Assembly (NCBI RefSeq): GCF_002078875.1
Contig: NC_034413.1
Span: 62,911,594 to 62,975,593, forward strand
Reading direction: 5' to 3'
From: Numida meleagris
Lineage: Eukaryota > Chordata > Aves > Galliformes > Numididae
DNA length: 64,000 bases
The notes beneath the pieces were generated by a model, which did not search any database, was not told the origin of the DNA, and was given only the letters and a program-made list of their open reading frames with translations. Both the position numbers and the translations under genes were made by a program. Below, piece by piece: positions 12,001-23,640 of this stretch; position 1 is the stretch's first letter; every line of letters begins with the position of its first letter.

Positions 12001-14774
12001 CTCATGATGTGCTGTCATACCTCTTGAACGAGTTCTCATGCAGACAGAACTGTACCAGCTGTTGGTCTACAGTTTGAAGAGCTGAGGGATGGTGGTGAGT
12101 GGTGCAGACAGCAATGCAAGAGGTCTCATCTTGTGGCTGGTACCTGGGGTAACCAGAAGTATTTGGTCAGTCTGCTTCAATGAGTGCCATTGGGCATGAA
12201 TGTAACGTCAAAGATAGGTTAAACCTTGACCTTCTTGTTCACTTTTTAAAAATTGTTTTTAAGACTCCTTTAGATTTCTTGTTTACATAAATCCAATCAT
12301 TTCATGGCTGTTAAAGAAAACAATGGGCTGTGCTGACGTATTGTGTTATGAAACAGGTCTGCATGGATCATCTTTTGGACGCAGAGAATGTTTCAGCCTC
12401 TGTACCCATTCAGACTTCGGCTTCACTGCAGGATTTAGAAGATCCCAAGTGTTGGTTCTGCACACAATAACTTATTCATAACTTCTTTATATGCTGCTAT
12501 TCTTCCTCATAAATATACTAATAAAACTCATTACAGAAATCAAAGCCAGCTAATACAATATATCTGATGGACAGCTGTCTCTGGATGCATGAATTATAAT
12601 TACATGAAGCAAGATGGTCTTATTATACCAGGGCATCCTTGCTCTGAATAAATTTCTGTTGCTGGTGTGTAATCTTTTGACTCAGACCAGATAGGCACTT
12701 GCCCAGACGAGTCCAACACAATATTATTATTGAGCTAAGCTTTCATTTTGCAGTATTAAATTAGAGAAGTGATGCTGCACATTGTGTCTTTGAGCGAGTG
12801 TGACCTGTGCAGGCTGAGGGCTGAGGAGAATGGGAAGCATTCGTCCTCCGAATGGGTCTTACCACCCCAGCCTGCTTCCAGGCTATAACTTAATGCCATA
12901 CGCTGATTTAGATGTAGCACTTGTCAGCCAGGAATAAGACTATAAGACACAGACATCCTAGGACTTGACCCATACTTTATTGTGAATACGTGATTGAACT
13001 CTGAGCTGACAGACAGACAGAGACAGCCATTAGCGTGGGAAAGAGAATTTGTTCTGCCATGTAAGATTCCCAAATATCTTAAACTCTGCTCTGTAATTTA
13101 AGCTTAGGACTCTCTTAGCAAATTTCTCAGTGGTATCTGTTGAGAGATTTTTCCCAACTTATTTTCCCCCAACCCCTTTGCTTTAGCAATTTGCTAATAA
13201 AAATGGCAGCACCTATTTTTGAAACACCTCTTGGGACAGTCTCTTTGTGACTGTTTTTAGTTGGAAGGATTTCTCTTCTTACTCTTCTGATATTCATATT
13301 AACCAGAACAAAGTGACAGTGAAAGCCGAAGCCACAATCTCATCGTGGGTCCCTTTATTTGAAAGGGATGATCATTAGGTTTGAAACAAGTTACAGCATT
13401 TACATGACAGCGATGGAATAGCGGTCATCTACTTAGGCTGAGCTACAAGGGCAAGCCATCAGTGAGTAGATACATTTCTTGCACATAGAGTGTTCTGACC
13501 CTTCTCCACAATTATAACAGCAATGCTGACATGAGAGGCCTGAAGGAAAGGTTCATGTCCTCAAGAAAGTTTGAGAGCACCTACAAGCAGAAAACATTAT
13601 TTGAAGGAGAAATAGCAGAACATCACAGCTACAATATCAAAGGACAAGAGAAAATGAGCATACCTCTCTCCCTTGTTTACCGTGGGATTGTTTTGTGTAT
13701 CAGGCAGAAGCAAGATTCTGGACTCATGAAATATCCAGAGAATGGAGATTTTCAAAAAAATTAAATAAAACCCCAATACTTCAATCTCTACTAATCAAAA
13801 ATGAACACACCAACATTATAGTTAGCAATAATGAAGGCATCAAATGCACAGTGAGAAGCCTGTCCCTTCATTTACTATATGTAAGGCTTAATTTAAGTGA
13901 TTTCTGCTTCACAAACATACTTAATATCAACAAGAACACTATTTACACTGATTTTTTAATTAAAGGAATTTAGTAATCTTTTATGCTTGCAGTTTGCCTG
14001 CAAGCAGATTTTTTTCCCCTTCAAATTTGTTCTGTCAAAATGGTTAGACAAATTGTTCCTGGAAACATATTTGAATTATGGATTATTTGCCAGTCGTCCA
14101 TGGCAAGATATTTCCGTAGCTAGCTAAAAGTTGAGGATATGCCTACCTTTGTCTTCTGAGCACCTTCCATTATCAAATGGAGAGAAATTGGTATCTCAAA
14201 AAGGTGTTTCATCCTGACTACAAGGGAGCAGTGAATTCCCTTTGGGAGTACCCTATCTCCTTTTTTTTTTCCCTATGGAAAACCCCTGCAGGCCTGGAGC
14301 CTGAAGTTTAGATGGCTGAGGATCTCAGATATTTTGTGACTGGTTGTGTTGGCTCGGGTACCATTTGAGGTCCTTACCAAGCTGATTTAGCATGTATGAA
14401 CTCAAGCTGCTTCTGTCCCAAATAAATGGCAACTTTTGACTGAACTGATTTCAAATTTAGGGTAAAAGTTACCATTTGTGAGCACTTGTATGAACACATT
14501 TTAGGAAGCTTGCGTTGTGGAAAAGAAAGGTAATGAATAAAACATATTCTGGCTTCTAGTTTGATGCTAGGTTTGTGAATACAGTAATCCAGCAATTCTA
14601 GTGGAATGTGATGCTGCGCTTGAAGGGTGCAATGCACTGATGCAGCAGACAACATTGGAAATTGTGTTGCATTGAGGAATTAAAAAAAGACAAAGAAAAA
14701 AGTAAGGAAATTTCAGAAAGCTGTTTGATGTGGGAAACGTTTATTGATACCCAGCATGTACATTACTTTTCTTT
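9027..14774. other. Long unresolved stretch, no gene seen
   Basis: About 5.7 kb without a recognisable gene. Simple features are A12 near 9926, T15 at 9990-10004 and a (CTTT)n tract at 10157-10179 followed by T-rich sequence. The 10.8-14 kb part reads like decayed unique or ancient-repeat DNA, but I could not match it to a known family. Short frames (for example 13531-13764) have no signature. Confidence 0.45.
10157..10196. repeat. (CTTT)n and poly-T simple repeat
   Basis: About five CTTT units are followed by T-rich sequence with one interrupting A. It is a short pyrimidine microsatellite. Confidence 0.85.
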
Positions 14775-14852
14775 AAGGAAAAGAAGGAATTAAGTAAGGG
14801 AGGAAGGAATGAAGAGAAGGAATGGGGGAGGGAAGGAATGGAGGAGGGAAGA

Positions 14853-15043
14853 AAGGAAGGAAGGAAGGAAGGAAGGGGGGAAGGAAGGAAGGGGAGAAGG
14901 AAGGAAGGAAGGAGGAAGGAAGGAAGGAAGGAAGGAAGGGGGGAAGGNAAGGAAGGAAGGAAGGAAGGAAGGGGGGAAGGAAGGAAGGGGAGAAGGAAGG
15001 AAGGAAGGAGGAAGGAAGGAAGGAAGGAAGGAAGGGGGGAAGG
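14853..15043. repeat. Exact 95-bp duplication flanking an N
   Basis: Bases 14853-14947 are identical to 14949-15043, including all non-GGAA interruptions (GGGGGG at 14875-14880 and 14971-14976, GGGGAG and GGAGG at matching offsets). The single N at 14948 separates the copies. The simplest reading is that two overlapping contig or read ends were joined without merging, so true allele length may be about 96 bases shorter. A real recent tandem duplication is the alternative. Confidence 0.9.
14948..14948. other. Single ambiguous base (N)
   Basis: It is the only non-ACGT character I noticed in the window, and it sits inside the GGAA microsatellite at the exact join of the two identical 95-base arms. 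Confidence 0.98.
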
Positions 15044-15131
15044 AAGGAAGGAAGGAAGGAAAAGGAGAAGGTAGTAAGAAAGGCACAAAAGAAGAAAGGG
15101 AGGAAGGAAGGAAGTAAGGAAGTAAGGAAGA

Positions 15132-17684
15132 TAGGAAAAGGAAATCCAAGCTATGGTGATAGCTGGAAGGGGATCACTATGAATTGTGTAAATTGTTTTC
15201 TAGGAAGGGCAAGAACCAAACTGGAGAGCATGCATAGCTCAGCAGCCACATGAGCCTGGCTTCTCTGCCCTGGCCTTGCCTGCACGGAGGATGTTACTGA
15301 GCTGCTGCTCCCAGGATCGCAATGTAAAGCACAGAACAGAGAAGGTGTTTTACATGCTTTTAAACACAGGGACTACCGATGCTGTCACTGCCTGGGTTTG
15401 CCTACAAACAACGCACCCAGCTGAGTAATTTATTCTCAGTGTATAATCTTTGACGGCTGAAGAGCAGAAAAGCTGTTTGATACGTTTGAAAATCACTGCC
15501 GCTGCAAGGTGCGAGAGCGGTATTTAGTATCTATTTTGAAACCGATACTGGAGACAGCTGATAAACTGCCAGAAGATGGGGTTTGCAACACACAAAGCTA
15601 AAATGTGAAGGGCTAACAAACACTGAGGAAAGCCACTCATAGGGGAATATAAATGCGGTGGAGTTTGGACTCAATTTATTTTGCCCTTGTAGCTGTCTGT
15701 TTGAGCTGTTTAAATCTCGTGGGTCAACAGGTGTAGGATGAGAATTTCACAAGGGTGGGGAATTTCGAGCAGATCCTCCATCAGGTGCATTGCTGAAGAT
15801 GGGGCTCCCATGCCCTGATTTTGAAGGAACGTGGAACAATAAAGAAGTAAAGACAATGGCAGATAAAGAACTGAACTTTTACAAGGCTCAAACTACGCTG
15901 TGTTTGACTGAAGCCTTCGTCAGAGTTGCCAATAGTTCTTATTTTCTTATTCATTGTTCATTTTTGGAGACAGGGAAAGAAAGGCTTAAGGTTATACCAT
16001 TTAAAAAGCATCAATGTTCAAGGTGCCGTTTTCACAGTCAGCTTTGCTTTGGTAGGATTGGCATTTCATCAAGCATAAGATGAAGAATAAACAAATAACT
16101 AATAGGTTGATATGGAAAAAAAGACAGTTTAAATGTCTCAAATATTTGGAAACCAGGACGTAGTGGCTAATATGCCAACAGTCTTGAGCAGCAGAAAGAA
16201 ACACATAATGAGGAAGTTTGCCATCTGGCTAAGGTTAGAGCTTGAGGTTGACTCAGAGGGCTCTGAAGTAAAGGACAGACTCAACCACAGGCTTGGCACG
16301 GTCTATAGAGAAAGAAAAGATGAAGAAAGGAAGAAGATTTTTATATTTTTTAAATAAATAAATGGAGTTTTATACCAGCTATATCTCTCCAAAGACTAAT
16401 GAGGGGAAGGGCTTAGAGAGTGTTGTTTTATAGTTGATAAGGAAGCTCTGAACATACAGGTGGAAATCTATAAGGCAATTATTTTATTGTTGTGGGGATC
16501 AGAAGTGAGACTTCTACTACTGAAGCACAGCGGAGTCAATAGTCAGCTGCCTTGGGAAGAGTATTTCTAGTACTGATGCAGATTGACATCATCAATACAT
16601 GAGCACCAGCCAGGTACCACTGTCCAGCCCAGGACTTCTTCATGTGAGGCATCATCTGAACACTTATCCAGAGGCTATCTCTGCTCAAAACTCATGCTAA
16701 GCCAGTGCCACCAACATCTCCACTTACGTGCCAGCCCAAGCCATGCTATCGCTGTTGTCCGTAAGAGACTATGCATAGGCATACAATTCAACATGCATGT
16801 GAGTGCTTCTAACATCCTCTATTAATATGAACAGCTGCAAAATTCAGACAGAACGAGTGAATGGGTGATGGGAAAGAAGAAAAAGGAAATTATGATAGAA
16901 AGCAGACAGCTGTGAAGACTAGCGACGTGCCTAGCTGATGGTATCACAACCAGTATTTCTGAAATGTGTAATAAGGGATAAATAAGTCAATAAATAAAAT
17001 CGACCTCGAAAGGCCACATGGGAAAGGTGCATAGTCTTGATTACCTAATTACAGCAGGAATATTACAGACATGGAAATAGTACAACAAAGTCCCATAGTG
17101 ACTTTGTAGATTGGAGGCTCCAAAATGGTTAGTGAAACTAGGTCTGTTTCACCCTCAAAAAAAAGAAAAGATTAAGAGGGGACCTGGAGGAGCTGCGCAG
17201 GGCTCTGGGGGGAATGGCAGGGAGCAGGGCTGTGGTTATTAGAGCTAATGCCAGACATGAGAACGAGGGACAGAGCTCCAGCGAGGTCTTGCCCTGTACA
17301 AATGTAATATGTTTCTTTTTTTTCTTCCAGAGGGTATATATTATAAGATACCAGATGCTGCTCTAGAAGCAACCAATCTGACCAGATTTCAGATAGAGAA
17401 GGAAGCATATGGAGGGAGAGGGGGAGAAGCGCTCCGTCGTGGGGAACAACTGTTCGCTGTGGAGGAGAGGGCAGGCCCAGCCTGGCCTCCTGCCATCCCC
17501 AGCATTTCTCATATCCCTGTGTAATCTTCTGACTTTTGATTTAGATGTTTCCTAAAAATGTGGCCCAGTGGTTGGTACATACTAGGCACTAGCCCAAGAA
17601 AGGAATGAAAAAAAAAAAAAAAACACCAACCGAAAACACAACACAACCGTACTGTATCTCATTAAAGAATTTTTAAAGGGAGAC
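15132..17684. other. Unresolved non-coding sequence
   Basis: It holds unique-looking sequence, an acceptor-like pyrimidine tract ending TTCCAG near 17330, and A16 at 17608-17623. Open frames here (for example 15790-16083) have no recognised domain. No transposon was recognised. Confidence 0.45.
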
Positions 17685-17880
17685 TTGGAGGCGCCGTTTG
17701 CTTCTTGTTACTCATCTCTTGTCTCCCCAGGCTCTGCCCCGATGCCGGGGAGCCCCGTGTGGAGGGGACGGCGGAGGTGGGCACTGGGGAGCAGACACTG
17801 CCCACGGGCACTGCCAGGTGAAGGGAACGCGGCTCTGGGGGCGAGGATTGGGCCCGTGCTCCGCAGGTTTACGGTTCAGT
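17685..17880. promoter_or_regulatory. CpG-rich cluster
   Basis: A short GC-rich island has many CpGs (for example GGCGCC, GACGGCGG, GAACGCGG, GGGGGCGAGG). It abruptly borders AT-rich sequence on both sides. It could be a small orphan CpG island or enhancer-linked CpG cluster. No TATA box, start site or exon can be assigned. Confidence 0.35.
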
Positions 17881-18700
17881 GAGCAGTGTTTGTTCCCGTA
17901 AAATATTTTAAAAGAAAACAGAATTTGTCTGTAATTATTTCTTATTTTTCTTCGACCAAACATTCCAACATCGATATTGCCGTAAGTGCAGGCAGCGCCA
18001 AACATCGGGAAGCGGATTTTGTAAACAATTTCTCAGAGCGCTACAAAGTTTAAATATTAATTTGGCTGTAATTGGCAGAGAAGCAATTAAAAAGGCTATG
18101 AAGCCGACTTTCTCCCTCCTTTACTTTCTCCTCCCTTTTCATTTAACCACAGTATAGAAAGTAGATGTAAAACAATAGGACCTTGAGCTGTACAGCGTTC
18201 TAAGCCTCGCTTGCCTTAAAGCTACAATATGGATTTAATTTATATGCAAATGTAAGCAATAAAAAGCCAGGCACTGTAGAAATTATAGTATTTTTCATAG
18301 ATGCTCCAGCACCGGCACACAAGGCAGCGCTGATTTCCAACAAGGAGCTAATTATTGCTGGTCACTAAGCCACCTTTTTCTTTTAATATCTCACTCTTTC
18401 TCTCCCTCTCCTTTTAAAGAATGTGTAAATTATTTTCCCGAGCCGGAGAGAGAGAGAAAGAGCCCAGAAGATTGGGGACAAGTGAATGAAAACAGCCAGA
18501 AATATCTCCTGTGAGATTCAACATCAGGATAATTTCACAGTCTCGCTTTTTGACTGCTGTGTCCCGAAGCTGACCAGCACCATGCAAGGCTGATCAAAGG
18601 CCATCGGAAACATCAAGTAAGCCTAAATGGGGCTAAAGTATGCTAATAGAGAAGCTAAATGTACTTTAATCCCGGTATAATACAAGGTAACTCGGAGGCA
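17881..18700. promoter_or_regulatory. Candidate enhancer / conserved non-coding element
   Basis: AT-rich unique sequence contains a perfect POU octamer ATGCAAAT (18244-18251), TAATTA (18349-18354), SOX-like AACAATAG and AACAATTT cores, and retained CpGs. It lies between two CpG-rich clusters and has no transposon signature. This is how deeply conserved developmental enhancers usually read. Conservation and activity are inferred, not shown. Confidence 0.38.
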
Positions 18701-19090
18701 GCGAAGGGCCTTGTTGCCTTTCCCCACTGGTCCCGGACCCCTGCGAGCCCTGAATAGAAGCCGCTTCCTATTCTTCGCCCGCCGGGGCGCGGGTCCTCAG
18801 ATGCACACCCGTCCCCTCCTCCTCCGTTTACCCAGCGTCAACAGTCGGCTGAGCAAGCCTCCTCCGCTCCTTAGATCAGCACCCTGTGACCTTCCACATT
18901 TAAGCACAGGCCATTAAGCTAAGCTTTCCAGCTGTTGCCTGAATTATGAAGGATTTTTTTTTTTTTTTTTTTTTTTTTTAGGGGAGGGCAGAGCTTAGCG
19001 GAACACTAGGCAACAGCCCCATGCCCGCACCCGCCGCCACCCAGCTCGCTGCGGCCCGAAATGGGTTTTCTGGGTGAGGAGAGGGCTGCT
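18701..19090. promoter_or_regulatory. CpG-rich cluster split by T26 run
   Basis: Two GC- and CpG-rich stretches (about 18705-18870 and 18985-19080) flank an AT-rich part with T26 at 18954-18979. Short proline/arginine-rich frames are compositional only. A small CpG island or an unannotated RNA start is possible. Confidence 0.3.
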
Positions 19091-22000
19091 TTGAAACCGC
19101 TGTTACCCGTGGTTGTCTGGCTCTGGCCTCCTTGTGCCCTAATCTAATTTTAGGGAGAGGAAAGGGAGCTGATGGACCTGGGGCTGGGATGCTGTCTTGT
19201 GGGAATCTGCCTGATTGCAGGGCAACTTTCCTCTTAATTCTTCTGATTCATTTTTAGATGCTGATTTCAGTCCTCGCTGCGGGAGGAAAAAAGGGTGGTG
19301 GTTCTGCCCGTGAAATGCTGTGCTTTGGTGGGTGCTCACAAAACTACCACTTGCAAACCCCGGATTAAAAAGAAAACTGATGTAATTTTAAAGCCTGCCA
19401 ACTGCCTTAGCGACTGTATCAGAAGATTAAAAACAAAGGTTTCATTGAAGCGCTACCTCCCACTGTGCAGCTGAAAGTCTTATGGAGGAGGCAAATGGTC
19501 CTAAATATCTCTCTGCTAAGTACAAATTACATACTGGATATATTAAGTTGTAATGGTGCATTTTTGGGAGTCACTTTGCTTGTGTGAGAGCATCAGTTAA
19601 GACTCCAAAAATGCTGACTGCATGGCACATGGACACAAAAAGGAATTTGGCTTTCACAAAAAATGTTTTGTTCATATTAAATGCTTTTTGCCTCTGCTTC
19701 CCCCCATCCCCCGGCTCAGCCTGGAGTCTCAAATGCCAGACCCAGTGCGTACAGTAAGTCTCTCTGAAATCCGTGGCAGAGAAATAGTATCCTGGCCTGG
19801 CAAACTACTGTCTGCACCTGCATTCCTGCTCTTTGCCCCTCTGTGCTAGGGCTTGTAGGAGCCCTTCGGATCAGCTGAAATGTAACCAAATAAAGATGCT
19901 CTGGGAAATGTCTTTTAAATGTGGAGTTATTTGCCATTTGCATAGGCAACATCCCTTAACTCAGGTCTCGTGCTGTAAGGCTTCACTTAATAGAAACATT
20001 CGCATAAAACTTAATGATTAGCCTTCATTCTGCTCCCAGATGATCAATAAAATGCTAAGTTAATACCGAAAGTGCAAAAGTGTCTATGAGTGTGCATGAA
20101 CTTGCATTACCATGTTGGATATAGGTAAATAATATCTATGGGAGCAGAGGAGAGCAGTGCTCACAGCTGGACATGGTGGTGACATTGGTAGTCCCAGTGG
20201 CCCAGTGCCCCTCAGCAGCTCTCCCTGTGCTTCACGCACGCTGCCATGGCTGTGAATTTGTGCTCATACACACACTTCTGCATCACATAACAATGGGATG
20301 GAGCAGAAAAAAATACAAATGGAAAGCCACCTACCTGTAACAGCCTCCTTTCATATCGTTGTGCTGGACTGCTTAGCAAATGGTGAGGTGGTACAATTCT
20401 TCCGTAGGAATCATTTACAACTACTAAATAAGATAAAAGTAGAATAAATGGAAACAACAGATAAAAGTTAAAGTAACATAATAATATGCTTTTTCCTAGA
20501 TCCCTTTAGATCTTTCTTGTGCAAGTTGCACGGAAGACCTAATTTTAGTAAATAAAATGTGTAGGATCCAGCAGGCCATGTTTGGGCATTATAGAGTTAA
20601 TACTGGAAAGATGTGCTTGACAGGGACATGCTTAGCTCCTGCTCAAATACTTCAGTTCAATTCTGCTCCTGCTTACCTCTGCGGGAACAACTTCCCCATT
20701 TTTAGGTGCCTACACCTACCCACCCACCCACCGCCCAGCAGGGATATCGCCTGCCTGTCCTCCCATGCAGGATGAACTGAACTGCAGTTGTGTTGTAATT
20801 ATCAACAGCCTTGGACAAGAAAAGCATTTGCAGGACTCTCTTCTGTCCAGCTGTAGTTTTCTGGATTTGTTTTTAAGCAGCAGAGATTCTTCCCAACACA
20901 GATGAACCTGGGCTGAAACCTTTTTGTTCTTACCAATACCCGTACACTTCTCAGCACACAATACCTTTTCAAGTCTATTTCTCCACTGCACTTTTAAAAA
21001 TAAAAACCTAGAAAAAATTAAAAGGTCAACAGAGGTTGCGTGATTTCAGTCCCACACAGTTCTAGCGGTACTCTTTGAAATTACTGAAAAGTCACTAATT
21101 CAGAGATATCGAATGAAAATATATGAGGGGTCCACCCCCCTCACATTTCAAACCAAATTTAAGGAGTTAATTTTTGGAGGCCGCCACAATTTACAGGATA
21201 ACAATCATTTGAGGTCCAGTGGGCCACTCAAATACATTTCTACTGAAACCAGTTCAAATTTTAGTGTTCATTTGGCTTCTAAAATATATGGTTCTCTGTT
21301 GCTACCGCAAGCAAATACAAAACCATGACTACATAGAAGCTGTAAAAATAAGCCCAGTGTGAGATAAATATACCTTAACACCAATGGTGAATTTCCATAC
21401 ATGATTTATTTTGCTGTTTCACTGCCTTGAAATTCTTTCTGTTGCCTTTGTTTTTCATTAAACTCATTGTTTCTTCATTAAATGTTTGTAATTTTGTCAT
21501 GGTGGACCCTTAGCATTTCGCATAGTTGTTTCAGGAGTTGGGCAGTGAATGCTTCACTTGCACTTAGAGAATGAGTTGAGGTCCTGGCAAGAGCAGAGCC
21601 CGCTGGCAGGCTAGGTGCAGCCTTCGATTAGAGCAGGAGGTTATAAACCCTACTGAGTGACGGCAATTGTGAGAGCACATAGCAAAGCTAATAAAACGAG
21701 TCTGTCATTAGTGTTTGTTAAACCATATGCACTTTAATAACAGAGACAGGGTAGGTGCGCTGTCCGTGCAATCTGATCTATGGTTAACACGTACACAAAG
21801 CAGATGATGTGGGGGACATTGTGCTTAGTGACTGCTAAGTTTTTCCACACTCAGCGTTTTCATTCTGGAAAGATCATTACAAATATAAAGGAGAGCTGAG
21901 ATAAGGTTGTGCCCAAAAATCCCCTTTCCTCTGCTGCAACTTACAGTGTACAAATCTGAGTTTTATATTTGAAATCTTTTGTTCCGCTAACATTTCCTAG

Positions 22001-22544
22001 GCCTGTTTTGAGCTTATTTGGCATTCCTTTCTCCGACAAGATGAGGCAGCTTTCCTCCGCAGAGAGGTGGCAATGTTTGATCTCGTCCTGAGAACCGAGC
22101 ATTCTCAAAATGCAGTTCTGCATGCTGTAATATATGGAATTATATGTGTTTTATCAAGATAGCCTTCTTTTGATATTAAAAAAGCAGAGAAGAAAGACAC
22201 CCAGTAACACTAAGCCGGTTTACTTCTCTGAGTTACGAACGGTGGCTCAGATGGGATGTCTATAATTTAGGTGGGTGGCAAATTCTGAGAGGAAGTCCCA
22301 GTTGATTATTTCTCTGAATCACTCTTGGCCCCAAGTCTGAAACGAAGAAAGAGTCAATAGATATTTGCCTGTGGAGTAACTAATTAGAACAATTAATCTG
22401 AGTAGCAGGACAAGCTGTGAGACTATAACCTGACCCAGGCACGCCCTCCACTAACTCAAATTTTGATCAGTGCTCAAAATACCATGGAAGGAGGTGGGAA
22501 GGAGCGGGGCGGGGTGGGCACGGGGCTGGCGCTCAGGTTCTGTG
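19091..22544. other. Unresolved sequence with possible conserved stretch
   Basis: No gene or transposon was recognised. 21630-21910 reads as AT-rich unique sequence with scattered retained CpGs and could be a conserved element. 20719-20734 holds a short CCCA-type repeat. Confidence 0.4.
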
Positions 22545-22700
22545 TCTGCAGGGCCATTGCTGTGACGTGCGGTGAGACCTCGGGCAACCCATTTTCCCCT
22601 CGTCTCCGAAGCAGGCCAATGATATTCGTTGCCTTGCTGAGCTTTGTGAATGTCAGCAGCATGTTGTGAATGAAAAGTTAAGTACCTTTCAAAGCCGGCC
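22545..22700 (+). mobile_element. Possible MIR-like (CORE-SINE) remnant
   Basis: The order TGCTGTGACGTGCGGTGAG, ACCTCGGGCAACCCATTTTC, CCCTCGTCTCCGAAGCAGG, CCAATGATATTCGTTGCC and TGTTGTGAATGAAAAGTTAA parallels the MIR core (TGTGACCTTGGGCAAGT..., CCCATCTGTAAAATGGG, TAATAATA, TTGTGAGGATTAA). Divergence is high. It may be a coincidental match or an exapted SINE. Confidence 0.38.
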
Positions 22701-23640
22701 AAGAGAAGAATTGCATTTTTCTTCCTAATATCTATTAGCTCGGAGCAACAGAAGAATCCCCCTTGCCACTGGCTCTCTCGTCTTGTTTGGAGATGTGGAG
22801 CCAGCCCGATCGTACCCACCAGATATTTGTTTTCAGGGTTGCATGAAAGTAGAGAGAAAGAAAGATCTTTTGTGGGGATGACATGCCTGGAAATATACTT
22901 GTCCAAAGCAAACAGCTCTTGTCCTTTCTTCAACTAATTCACTGAAAAGATATTATTTTAGTCAAGAGAACGGTATCAATACTCCTCCTTTTAGAGAGGG
23001 CGGTGACAGGTTTCCCATGTTGATTTGCGGAAGGTATAATTTCAACAGGAGCATCTGGCTCCTTTGTGAGCTTCAGAAGCAATTGTGTGGCGATGGCTTT
23101 GGGTTGGCCGCTGGTTGAGCCATGTGGGCAGCCTTTGACATGTCTGCGCTGCTTTCCTGCTCCACTTGGTTTTGTTTTGACTCCCTTTTGAGCTTCCTAA
23201 ATATGCAGCCTTGTTCCGCAGATTCCCTGGGACAGTTTCATTCATAGGTACTGACAAGGACTGCTGTTTCGCCAGGGCTAATGGATCCATTCTTACAGTG
23301 GTGCTGTGTGTTACATTAGCCGACAGCTGCTTTCGGCAAGTTTTTTTTAGAAATCCTCTTAGGGAAGGGAGAAGAGGGATCTCTGTGTAGAGGAGCTTTC
23401 AATCTTCACAACATACCATGCCAGGTTGTTTGAGAATTTACAACCACTTGTGAGCCTCCCTGGTACAATAACGCATAGTATGTTGCCTCTGCCTTCTTTA
23501 AACTGCCAAATCCCGGCTCTTATCTTTCAGCTGTATTTATAGTTAAATAACCTGATTATTTTTTTCTCTTCTCTGGTATTGAGTGATCTGATTTTTTTTT
23601 TTTTTTTTAGCTCAATTTACATGAATGAATTCACAGCAAA
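22701..23640. other. Unresolved sequence, possibly part-conserved
   Basis: Unique-looking sequence, with T17 at 23592-23608. 23400-23560 has an enhancer-like AT-rich texture. Minus-strand frames (22451-22933, 160 codons; 23042-23290) show no family signature. Confidence 0.4.

Larger units (their letters stand above)
14775..15131. repeat. (GGAA)n microsatellite with higher-order structure
   Basis: Some 350 bases consist almost only of GGAA/GAAGG units, with GGGGGG, GGGGAG and GGAGG interruptions. Open frames through it, on both strands, encode low-complexity Lys/Glu/Gly or Pro/Ser/Leu/Phe strings and are not genes. The interruptions reveal an exact 95-base duplication around the N at 14948. 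Confidence 0.97.

Noticed and set aside
14741..15253. Long frames encoding Lys/Glu/Gly or Pro/Ser/Leu/Phe repeats
   Set aside because: They are translations of the GGAA microsatellite and run through an N.
17309..17524. Acceptor-like TTCCAG and a 71-codon frame
   Set aside because: No donor site, no domain and no coding bias seen.
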